From Tilletia caries (lineage: Eukaryota > Basidiomycota > Exobasidiomycetes > Tilletiales > Tilletiaceae), in assembly GCA_032718865.1 (NCBI GenBank), contig JALUTQ010000030.1, positions 434,001-498,000 on the forward strand: a stretch of DNA of 64,000 nucleotides, in the 5' to 3' direction. Below are positions 10,601 to 19,627 of the stretch, in pieces. Under the pieces are notes generated by a model. It was not told the DNA's origin and searched no databases. It saw only the letters and a program-made list of their open reading frames with translations. The first letter of the stretch is position 1; the number at the start of each line of letters is the position of its first letter. A program made the position numbers and the translations under genes.

Positions 10601-11862
10601 GCACCGGGCGGTGGAAAAGAGGACGAGGGCTTCGTCGTCGGTCGCGGGGGCGCCAATATCGACGAGGCCACCAGCTCCGACTCCTTTCTTTCCCCCAGCA
10701 ATCCGTGGCGCCACTGATGAGCTCCCATCGCACGTTGCCATCTGCGAGGAGCGCTACATCACGGCAGCCAATCGGATCTTTCGGTGGGCCCCTTCGCCGG
10801 GCCCAGCTTCTTCTCTCTCGACTTCTTCCGGTTTCGATTTCGACCCTTCTGGCCTCATGCGGGGCGCGGTCAACGAGGTGCTGGAGTTCTCCCTCGAGGA
10901 GTCTACATGCACCTCGTACAGTACCGGCATCATCAAGTTCTGTTCCTTCTGTGACTCTGCCGGCATCCCAATCCAGGACCGGTGCCCACCTTCAAGTGGG
11001 CTTCTCCTCGCGTTCGTCTCTTCCTTCGTCGCAAAAATACGGGCCGACACGGCCAAGAAGTACCTTGGGGCTGTGGCGACTTGGCATCGGCTGTGGGGGC
11101 ATGACTGGGTCATCTACCCCCAGGTCACGTACGCCCTTCGAGGGCTCAAACATTTCCAGCCCCCCGCCAACGACTTTCGGCCTCCGATCCTGGCGGCACA
11201 CCTTCATGCCATAAAGGCGCATCTCAATATCGATTCGGACCCCTTACACGCCGCAGTCTGGGCGTGCTCCCTTTTCTCTTGGTGGGCGGTCTGTCGACTC
11301 GGAGAGACGACGATACCTTCCACACCAGCATTCACTCCGTCTCATAACGCAACGCGAGCCTCGGTACAGTCGCATCGACAAGTCCTCAACGGCAAGGAGA
11401 TTATACGGGTCAATCTGCCATGGACGAAGACGACTAAGGAGAAAGGTCACGCAAAAACACATCGTCAAGGTCGGTGGGGCCCTCTGCCCCGTCGAAGCCT
11501 TCGATAACCACCTTCGGCTCTCTCCTGTTCCGGTATCCGAACTCGCGACCACTTCTATTTTCGCCTTCCGTTCCTCATCGATGCCTGGTTCGACGCTCGT
11601 CCTTCCGCTTTCAAAAACCAAGTTCCTCGCCACTTTCAACGCTGCCCTCGTCCGGTCTGGCCAGGAGGCCTTCCAGGGACATTCCTTCCGCATCGGCGGC
11701 GCCACGATGTACTGGCACACGGGCACCGACATCAAATCGATCAAGCTGATTGGCGGGTGGAAGGGGAACTCGGTCCTCAAGTACCTTCGGGAATACGCGC
11801 GCGGTCTTCTTCCGGCGCACGAGCGCGCAGCGGCGGCCATTGCTGAGGCCGCCCCGTCGTGA
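10566..11862 (+). pseudogene. DIRS tyrosine recombinase, one frameshift
   Basis: The ORF overlaps the RT-RH stop by 35 nt, starting at an ATG at 10566. The tyrosine recombinase tetrad is visible: Arg in WWAVCRLGE, the HxxR box as GHSFRIGGATMYW, Trp in GGW, and the nucleophile Tyr in KYLREY. The frame shifts by one base in an A5 run at about 11453-11457. The second part (KVGGALCPVEAF onward) lies in the next frame and runs to 11862. Apart from this single shift the protein of about 430 residues is complete. The enzyme would integrate the circular DNA copy of the element. The shift may be real decay or a homopolymer sequencing error. Confidence 0.8.
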
Positions 11863-12269
11863 TCTTGTCGTTCTCCTTTCCTTTTCTCTCTCTGGTCTGC
11901 GTTTGCTTTCCTCCCCCTGGCATGTCGTTCGACTGCCCTAATGTCGAGATCGTTTGATACTCTCCCAATTTCTCTGCAATCGAGCTGAGCTCACATGGCG
12001 GTCGCCTGTGAAGTATCTAAAGCTCTGGATATGCGTGAAAGTAAGACCAATCCCTACGTGGGTAATGGTTTCGGCGGTGTCCCTTCAGAGTCCTTCCACC
12101 GGCGTCCCTCCTTTGTCGCGACTGACTTCGGGATTATGGGATGGTGGGAAGGCTCTCTTTTGGGACAGACTTGCCAGACCTCAGGGTCTTACACATGCAC
12201 GTGTATCTAGGGATACTCGTTACTTCTATGACCTCTAGTAAACAGCTTCACACGCAGGCAGACTCAAGA
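11863..12269. other. 3' non-coding part of the DIRS element
   Basis: No ORF is visible. A 15-bp motif near 11921 is shared, with one mismatch, with the RT intron. The terminal GCAGACTCAAG is the inverse of CTTGAGTCT near the left end (about 6550), a 9-bp match that may be chance. Confidence 0.5.
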
Positions 12270-12478
12270 AAAGTCAGAGTTGCCGGCCCCCCACACGCCG
12301 GTTACCCCCGATCCAAAACCCGGACAGCTAAATAACAAACAAATGCCTCGATGTCCTTCCAAACAGTTACCACGCCTCCCTACTCCAGCAGGGCTCTCTG
12401 CGGCACCGCTGGACCAACGCACATATACACGCAACGGACAGAGCAGGACGAGGAAAGGGCTGATGGCTCGAGTGGTTA
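12270..12478 (+). repeat. Repeat block B, part 2
   Basis: The reverse complement of about 437-225. It lies between the DIRS right end and the pogo left end and includes the 5' end of the tRNA-like relic up to the D-loop TA. Confidence 0.85.
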
Positions 12479-12589
12479 CTTGGGCCCAATGGTGGTGGAA
12501 CGTTGTTCCCCAGTTTTGCTGCACGAAAAAGCCCTCTCTGTCGAGAGGGCCTGCAAGCTCAATGAAAATTGCTAGCTCAATGAAAAATC
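12479..12589 (+). repeat. Left terminal inverted repeat of the pogo element
   Basis: 111 bp, near-perfect inverse of 14417-14527. It contains a strong hairpin and two copies of GCTCAATGAAAA, which could be transposase contact sites. Confidence 0.95.
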
Positions 12590-12601
12590 TATTGCATGGG
12601 T

Positions 12602-14344
12602 CTACTCTCTTGGGCCAAAGACATCCTCAAAGAGCAGATCGTCGTCCAAAAAAGCCTCCTGATCGTGGTCGACGTCTGATTCCTCATCTGGCACCGCCTC
12701 ATTTGCTACTCGTTGCTTTTTTTTGACTACTCGTCGCAGCTGCGCGTGGACTTTGTTCCATCCATCCGTCAGGCGCTTTCGAATGTCCTTCTTCTCCAGC
12801 ATCCATTCTCGTCGAGCTGCACGACGTTCCTCCTCAACAAGCTTGTCCTCGCAGATGGCCCGTGCTAGACCGATACTGAGTACACCTCCAGATTGTGTGA
12901 CTTTTCGCTGACGCTCCTTGCGCTTGTCGCGTTCTTGCTGAGCAGCCGTGTTCTGAGCGAGGGCAGTGACCGCCAAGTTTCCGGCCTGGGCTTGCACCAA
13001 TGAACCACGGACAAAGACTTGTACTTGACGATGCACCGAAGGTGAGAGCTGCTCCGTGAGCTCCTCCAGTGTCGACGCCGTGCGCTTGAGCGATCGGATC
13101 GTGCGGGGAGTGGTCGGAGCCTCGAGAGATGTGGTGGGCGGCGAAGACGGGACAACAAGAGGCTCTTCCTCCTCGGTGAAAGTGTCGAGCACAACCGCGG
13201 GGCAGAATGGATGGATTCCGGTCTTGCGAAAGCCGGCCTTGATGGTGTTGGGCTTGAGCGTCTTGCGGCGAATGGAGTTGAGTGCTGCTAAAAATTCCGT
13301 CTTGTTGAAATCGCTGCAGCCTGTCCTCGTAGCGGCATCGACCGCTTCCTTGTGCCAGTGCTTGTACGCCGAAAAAGACAGAAACATCTAGAGGTTGGAG
13401 AAAAATGAGAGGAATGTGGCGGGAGCGTGAACGGGATAATGTTGTTGGTCGTGCACACCTGCAAAAATTCGCGCGTGCAATGGGAGCCGTGTCCGTCGAA
13501 GATTAACAACCGCATCTTGCCGCGAACAAGCTTCTCACTTGCTGCTGCAAAATGCTTGATCCACTGGAGCGCCAGGATATCGTCCGAATAGCCCGAGTCT
13601 GAGACGCCAATGAGAGTGTCGCTGGGCAAGTCGTTTTTGGCCCAGGCCTCTGAGTGCTGGCTGCCGGCGACAATGACCATCGGAGATATGTGATTACCGC
13701 CAACGCTCACGGCCTCGATGCAAGTCACCGACTCGCGACTGGTGCTGCTGGCGACGCGTGCCTCATGCGAGTGGCAGAGCGTGACAATCCACTGTGACCC
13801 CCCAATGCCAATCCGAAATCCGATTTCATCCATGTTCCAGATGTCTTCTGCGACAATTCCGTGCTTGGCGACGACGTCCTTGAGCTTCTGAAAGAACTGC
13901 GCGCACGTAGCGCGATCGTGGCTCATCCGCAGCAGCTCCTGGGATTTTTGCTTAACGAGGGCGAGTTCGGGATGCCTGGCAAGAAAAATTGGTCACCCAT
14001 TTGTCGCCAACGGTTGGCGCTCGCGTGCTTGAAGATGTGTGCGCCTCGAAGAGCAGCTGATTGGCTGACGCGCGGATCAGCGCAGGTCGAGCGGATAGCT
14101 CGAGCTTGTCCAGGACGGCAATCCAGGTCAAGATGGCCTCTTCTTGCGCGTCGGTCAGCTTGCGGTTTGTGGGCGGGCGCGTGGATTTGCTCTCTTTGCC
14201 GTGGAAACGGCGACGCAGACGCTGTGCATCGACTCCATGCTTTTTGGCGATTGCTGTGATGTTTGGCTTGCCGCGCGGCTCCGCCTGCGCCTCCTCGAGC
14301 GCGGTCAGCACCTTCTCTTCCAGTTCCGCGTAGCTGAGCGGCAT
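12602..14344 (-). pseudogene. pogo transposase with three frameshifts
   Basis: The reading order on the minus strand is an N-terminal pipsqueak/CENP-B-type DNA-binding region (MPLSYAELEEKVLTALEE, then HGVDAQRLRRRF), the DDE superfamily core with NMDEIGF and LIFDGHGSH, then LQPLD as the third acid, and a basic C-terminal coiled region. The frame changes at A5 runs (plus strand) at 13984-13988, 13401-13405 and 13372-13376. Each change equals one extra base. Otherwise the roughly 580-residue protein is intact, with no internal stop in the correct frames. It would bind the inverted ends and cut and paste the element. Either the copy is dead through three shifts or the assembly has homopolymer errors. 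Confidence 0.85.
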
Positions 14345-14416
14345 CGGATCAAAAATAATCTGAGTGTATTGCAGAGGAAAGATGAGAGCATCATGGAGAA
14401 GGTAGCGACGCGACGC

Positions 14417-14527
14417 GATTTTTCATTGAGCTAGCAATTTTCATTGAGCTTGCAGGCCCTCTCGACAGAGAGGGCTTTTTCGTGCAGCAAAACTGGGGAA
14501 CAACGTTCCACCACCATTGGCCCCAAG
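14417..14527 (-). repeat. Right terminal inverted repeat of the pogo element
   Basis: Inverse partner of 12479-12589. The outer tip ends in GGCCCCAAG followed by the target-site TA. Confidence 0.95.
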
Positions 14528-14757
14528 TAAGCCCACCAGTTTGAAAACCAGGTGAGCTCTCTGTTGCGCAGGGGAGACGCGGGTTCAATTCACGGTTGAA
14601 TCACGCTTTCCTGTGGGCAGTTTGCAGAACACGGATAGGCTCCAATTGAAGTACCCCCAACCTAGGACTTGATCCCCTAGGGCTGGGCGCTTCGTTGGAT
14701 GTCTAACACCCCGTGGCTCCTGGGCCCTTTCCTATTTTGCTTTTTTTTCTTAATAAT
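14528..14757 (+). repeat. Repeat block B, part 3
   Basis: The reverse complement of 1-228, including the 3' half of the tRNA-like relic with its B box GGTTCAATTC, and ending in a T-rich run. From about 14758 it continues into sequence not present at the left window edge. Confidence 0.85.
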
Positions 14758-15014
14758 CTCTGTTCACGACCTTTGATCTCACCAGGCGTGTTAGCTCTTT
14801 TTTCAGTCACTGGGATGGGACAAGTTTGCGATTTTTTACGTCTCTGTGTCTCTGTTGGTTGTTAAAAAGTCATCAAGAAGGAAAATAAAGAAAGTGGGGA
14901 GGGGTATCTAAGTATGTATGTAGTGAGAGAAGGGGGGAAGCAGGCAGTCCGCCAAGCCTGGAACTCTTGTGGGTTGAAGAGTCGCGAATCAAACGTCGTA
15001 GCAAGGGTTGGGTA
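14758..15014. other. 3' flank of acetyltransferase copy 2
   Basis: AT-richer sequence without an ORF. The last 27 bp (from about 14988, GAATCAAACGTCGTAGCAAGG) begin the duplicated acetyltransferase segment. Confidence 0.5.
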
Positions 15015-17393
15015 TCAAACCTGACCTACAATGCGCTCTACCTCCTCCACAGCCTGTCCCACAGTCGTCTCCGGCCCAATACCTCCTGAAGCACACAAAG
15101 CCAGCCCGCTGCGCAGTGCTGCCATGAATGTCTCGGCGCAAGGTTCCGGCAAGTGTCCTTCGATCCAAGTCACAGAAATGGTCACCGCGCCGCCAGCAGC
15201 AGCAGCCCCATCATGGCCTTGGCCGTCGGAAGTCATCGTCGTCAGCGGGGCCACGGCGCACCCGACGACGTCGACGTAGAAAGCACACGAGCCCGGTTGG
15301 ACCGTCTGGATGAAGAAGACTTGGTCGACGAGGAACGTCGGCAAGGCCTGGTCGGCATCGGAGGTGGGATGGGGAGCAAAACGAGCAAAAGCCTTGACAT
15401 CGTTCTGGGTCATGGTGTTGGAGGCGGTGATGTTGGGAGTATGAACAAGGGTGCTGCTGCCGGCGTTGAAGGAGGAGTTCGAGGGTGAAGCAAATGCCTG
15501 AGCGCCGGAGCCACAAGCGAATTCCGCGGAGTCGGAAGCGGACATGTTGTTCGAGACAATGCTGTCACCTTCGAGCCCATTGCCATTCGAGCTATTCCTG
15601 CTGTGGTCTTTCACCGTGTCCGACGTTTCGAGCTCAGCGGCCGCTGTGGTAAACGAGGAAGGTGGCAACAGCTTGCCCATCGCTGTTGCTGATATTGCAG
15701 TGCCCATCAGGCGGGGCTGCTTGAAGGACGAATCTGAAGGCTTGGTAGGGATAGGGAAGATATCGCTGAGGTTGCCCATCGAATTTTCGGTGATGAGGCT
15801 CGGCCGGACCAGGATAGCAAGTTCAGAAGAATCCGGGTTGATGGCCCCCGCCGGAAGGCCCTTGGCCAGTGGTAATACGGACCCTGCACCCGCTCGTGGC
15901 TGCGCGACGAGCCCGAGGTTGCTGTAATTGCACGTGCCGGTAAACTTGGCCGCCCCCTTGCTGCAGTGATAGAAGTAATGCTCCCAACCCGTGAACAGTT
16001 CCGGCCCCACGCCATCCTCGTTTACCCATCCTTCCTTCGACGGGATGAACCCAAGCACGCTCAGGGTGGCTGCTGCCGTTCTTTTGGTAGCCGGGGACCC
16101 GATGGAACTGTTGAAACCGACGGCTTCTGCCCAGAAGTGTACGTCAGTCCTATTCGAGACCGGCATCACTTTCATGCCGAAGTGATTCCCTGCGAAGCGG
16201 CCGTAGGAGCGCGAGTCGTCGCCTGTGCGCATATCGATGGGATTCTGTGAGGCGAAGTGGTAGTTGAGCCGACTGGGAAGTGGCCATGCGACTTTCTGTT
16301 GGACTGCTCGTTCATGTGCGCGATCCGCCGCGATAACGGCAACCTTCATTGACTCGTTTATGGTGGCGTGGAGCGTGCAGCGCCCTGTTCTGGCATTGAT
16401 AGACGCAGCCGCTTTCAGCGCCAACACTTGCTCCCGACTCAGGACTATTATCCGCATTCGAGTGCTACCTTCCGCTTGCGTGATCTTGAAGGCAGTCGGC
16501 TTGAAGTGGTTTGGCCAGATCTCCGAAAGCCCGAAGAGTTTCTTGAGGAAGAGGGGAAGGAGTACCATCAGAGCGGCGGAGAGAAAGTCCCAGAAAACAG
16601 CCCCGTTCATCTTGGTCAGACCGGTGTCTTCGAAGGGAGGGTATAGGGGCTGAATGTCCAGTGGCGACAGAAGGAGTGGGTCCGTGTTGATCAGGGCGTC
16701 CAGAATGTTGCGTGATCCTCGCCCATCGACCAAGGCGTGTGAGCAACTGAGGAAGAGGTAGACGATCCTATGGTGGTCGTCGCGGCGCTTATGCTGAGCG
16801 AACGGGTGGCTTTCTGATTGCTGTTCGTCTTGTCTATCACACTCATGACGAGGCAATTGGAAGAAGTCGACCGACCATAGTGGGCCGCCTCGGATCTGGA
16901 CGCGTTGGTGTGAGGATTGGGTAGCGAGAGGCAGAATGCTCTCCCAGACCGCACCTCCAGAGGAGCCAGAAGAGGGAATGGAGACGGTAGTGATGGACAT
17001 GCTGGCGACCTGGGGCGCCAGAAAGAGATTCGATCTGTCGCAGACCATATGCGGCTCCACCTTCGCTCCACCCTTGGGATTCTTCGACCCATGGGCAGAT
17101 TGGGTTTCTCGCAATTCGATGCGGGTTGAGAGGGCTGGAATCTCGTCCAGCATGAGCTGAACTCGGCGCTGCATGTGGTCGATGAAGTCCTGATCCGAAC
17201 TGTAAGGGTGGATCAAGGCGGCTCCCAGGTGGAAGATCGATCCGACGCCCAGATTCTCCATCGTGACTTGGAGACGCTCGACGAGACCTGGCGATACGTC
17301 AAGGGATTAGCGGAACTGCTGTGGGAGGTACGGACGGGACAGGCACTCACCAAGAGGTCTCGATACCTCCCTCAGAGGATTCTCGGATCTCAT
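15015..17393 (-). CDS. Alcohol O-acetyltransferase family protein, copy 2
   Basis: Exons 17393-17351 and 17287-15015, separated by a 63-nt intron, give 771 residues. The first exon supplies RPLGLVERLQVT ahead of MENLGVGSIF, and SHALVDGRG and YSNLG are conserved. The protein is nearly identical to copy 1 over most of its length. Differences cluster in three places: the N-terminal exon (copy 2 lacks a Ser-rich insert), the segment after the HxxxDG domain (KKLFGLSEIWPNHF against RKLFAISDVWPNHL), and the region about 90-120 residues before the C-terminus. The introns and upstream DNA have diverged more than the coding sequence, which suggests recent gene conversion. Both copies look functional. 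Substrate unknown. Confidence 0.75.
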
Positions 17394-18381
17394 CTGAAAG
17401 AGCTGAAAGCAGAAAAGTGTTGAGCGAGGAAAGGGAGGAGGGAAAGACGAGGCATGGATCAATAGGGTGTGAAGCAGAGTAGTAGTTGGAAGGCGAGGAC
17501 ATCAGCAGCAGGCCTACCTGTCGCCGACCATGAGGTTTCCCCTCTTCTTATTGATATTGCTTCCAGCTTCGAGCGAATTAATTAATTTTGCGGTGTACAG
17601 GCAGGCTCTTGGCAGGGGCGTCGTGGGCGTCGTGAGTCGTGGGGAGAAAGAGGCGTGTAAGTTCGTAACTTCCTTATCTTGGCGCTGTAGCACGATCAAC
17701 CGCAGATTCATGTGCCGAGAGGATTATGGACCGCCATGTCCGCCTTCTTCTCTAGACTCTAGAGTCCCAGTGCTCAATGAGTGTAACAATGAGGCATGGG
17801 GTTCCGATGCCATTCGTTGCTCGAAGGTGGAAAGCTGAGAGGCAAGAGCAGGTCCACCCGATGAACCATGAACATGGAGAGGACATCATTCAAACAGACC
17901 GTATTTGAGTGCACAAAACTCCTACAGATCTATCCATTGCGCGAAACCGAGCGTCCGACAGGGAGAAGTCAAGACCTGTGCCATCGATGCTATCGTCGAG
18001 GCCGGCGACCTCATCCAGCAGCGACCAGCGATCTGGCGTCTTTGCTCACACTCACATTCATTGACTTGGAGGTGTTCTATCGGCCGAGAGATGTCAAAAT
18101 CGAAAATTTCCGGCCCGCGACACACCGGTAGCCCCCGACCTGAAACCCGAAACCCGGGCAGCTAAATAACAAACAAAGGCCTCGATGTCCTTCCAAACAT
18201 TTACCACGCGGCACGCCCCCCTACTCCAGCAGGGCTCTCTGCGGCACCGCTGGACAACACACACATAGACGCAAAGGACAGAGCAGACACAAGAAAAGGG
18301 GCATATAGCCGAGTGGTATAGGCCAACCAGGTGAGCTTGCTGTTCACAGGGGACACGAGTTCAATCCTCGGATGGAGCACA
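17394..18381 (+). repeat. Upstream region of copy 2, including repeat block C
   Basis: Aligns with the region upstream of copy 1 (5273-5560 and 6190-6515) and then continues, uninterrupted, through the equivalents of 12270-12478 and 14528-14610. It is therefore a third copy of the block, more diverged than A and B. Homology ends at about 18372, ten bases before a fragment of the trehalose-synthase gene begins. Confidence 0.75.
18301..18379 (+). pseudogene. tRNA-Ser-like relic in block C
   Basis: The A-box-like TAGCCGAGTGG and B-box GAGTTCAATCC are kept, but about 12 bp that include the anticodon loop of the other copies are missing. It cannot be a working tRNA. Confidence 0.4.
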
Positions 18382-18815
18382 GTTCGCCGTGTGTGTACCG
18401 TGCGGAAGGCCCCCAAGTCACTCTTCACTCTTTCAAACGTCCGTCATGACCGGCCGTCCCCATCGCCGATCGCGCTCACGAAACTCGAGTATCTCATCAA
18501 GCGCCTCCTCCACATCCTCCACGCCCTCCAGATGATTCCCCGCATCCGAGCCCTTCGACCTCGTCAGGTCCACCGTCGTGCACGTCGCAGGAGCGAATGG
18601 CAGGTCCAACCCGTTCACGTAGTACCGGAGCAGGCCTTCCGTCCCTGTCCGATAGCGAGCACAAAGTCGAAATTGCCGGCGTTGGGTTGCATCGTCTGCG
18701 CCGCAGCAGCAGCAGGGCCAAAGCCAAACAGGCCTTGCAGATTCCGAACGCCCATCGTCCCCGTCGGTAATCCGTCCTTTCGCTGCCGAGCACGGGGCAC
18801 TAGGTTGGGAACAGG
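18382..18815 (-). pseudogene. Inverted 3' fragment of the trehalose-synthase-subunit gene
   Basis: On the minus strand this matches the last part of the full gene at 63535-63955, including the ending RWGRPVMTDV-stop and about 45 bp of 3' flank. It reads GTMGVRNLQGLFGFGP and later NGLDLPFAP, but in two frames: the link between DFVLAIGQ and the NGLDLPF segment is frameshifted by extra bases. No catalytic domain is present. Weak similarity may continue to about 19020. It lies head-on to the intact gene 45 kb away, which makes the pair an inverted repeat. Confidence 0.85.
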
Positions 18816-19627
18816 CTCAGAGCTCAGACCCGCCTGAAAGAGTCCGAGTGGTTGGTAGGTGGTCCAATGCGAAGTAGATGAAGGACGTCTTGCTAGGCAG
18901 CTTTGTCGTTCTTCCAAGTTGATGGCGGGAGATGTGTCGGGACGAAGGTGTCAAAGATCTCCCGACCGCCTCGTCAACACCGACGCTGGCAATGGAGGAG
19001 GCCGACATCATGCTGCGTTGATCTGAACGGTCCTCCCTGAGTTCCCTGATCGACTTGAGGGCCCGGCCTTCTACGCGAAGCTGTGTTGAACCTGAGAAGG
19101 CGGCTATCTGTATCTGTGGTCGAGGACGAGGACAGGATAGAAATACTCAGCGGGGTTGAAGACGGAAGAGAGAGCATGAGGGATGAAGAGGTGTCAGGAA
19201 AAAGAAGGAGGTGCGAGGAAAGGGTTGTGAGCAGCACGTCCGGATCATGTAACTCGAATTGCGCAGCTCCTCCCTTGCTGTTCCACGAGAGTTGCCCAGT
19301 GAGTGGGGGACAGTTTGAACGGAGACGGACCTGCAAGCGGCTACAAGTGGAAGACAGCGTGTATCGAGGAACTTGAGTGGTGTTTGATGGATGGACGGAT
19401 ACAGATGGCAGCCCAGCCAAGCCAGCGCCCGCTGTACAGACTCTGACATCGACCTGAGAGAGAGAGAGAGCGTGTGATGCAATGAGTTCCGAAGCAAAGG
19501 AGAGGAGGAGGAGAAAAGGTCAAGGAAGGGAAAGGCGCGAAGAAGGGCAAGGAGTGATTTTCAAATGGTTAGACAGGAGGAAAGCAAAAAAGAAAGGCAA
19601 GCATTCCCAACCGGAGCCCCCTCGCGG
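18816..19627. other. 3' flank of SCT1
   Basis: No convincing ORF. Contains a purine tract (GAGAGAGAGAGAG near 19458) and a long AG-rich stretch (19495-19600). Its left end may hold a decayed continuation of the trehalose-synthase fragment. Confidence 0.5.

Larger units (their letters stand above)
6516..12269 (+). mobile_element. DIRS-like tyrosine-recombinase retrotransposon
   Basis: A 5.75-kb element encodes, in order, a gag-like protein, reverse transcriptase with RNase H, and a tyrosine recombinase. This gene set and the absence of an integrase or LTRs define DIRS elements. Comparison with the uninterrupted site in block A (GATGTC followed by AAAGTCAGAG) places the ends at about 6516 and 12269 with no target-site duplication, as expected for recombinase-mediated insertion. 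I found no long terminal inverted repeat or clear split direct repeat. A 15-bp motif CATGTCGATCGACTG recurs at 9220 and 9371, with a one-base variant at 11921. Confidence 0.9.
12479..14527 (-). mobile_element. pogo-type DNA transposon in a tRNA-like relic
   Basis: This 2049-bp element has 111-bp inverted ends (12479-12589 and 14417-14527) that differ at about one position near the tip (CTTGGGCCCAATGG against CTTGGGGCCAATGG). It is flanked by a TA duplication at 12477-12478 and 14528-14529. The uninterrupted copy of the site is at about 225-230. The TA target, the CENP-B-like helix-turn-helix and the DDD transposase identify it as Tc1/mariner superfamily, pogo/Fot branch. Each end contains a 20-bp palindrome, GCCCTCTC-TGTC-GAGAGGGC. 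Confidence 0.95.

Noticed and set aside
1..14757. Repeats at 1-460 and 12.3-14.8 kb as long terminal repeats of one retroelement
   Set aside because: They are inverted, not direct; one copy is itself split by insertions; the coding element between has a tyrosine recombinase and its own ends at 6516 and 12269.
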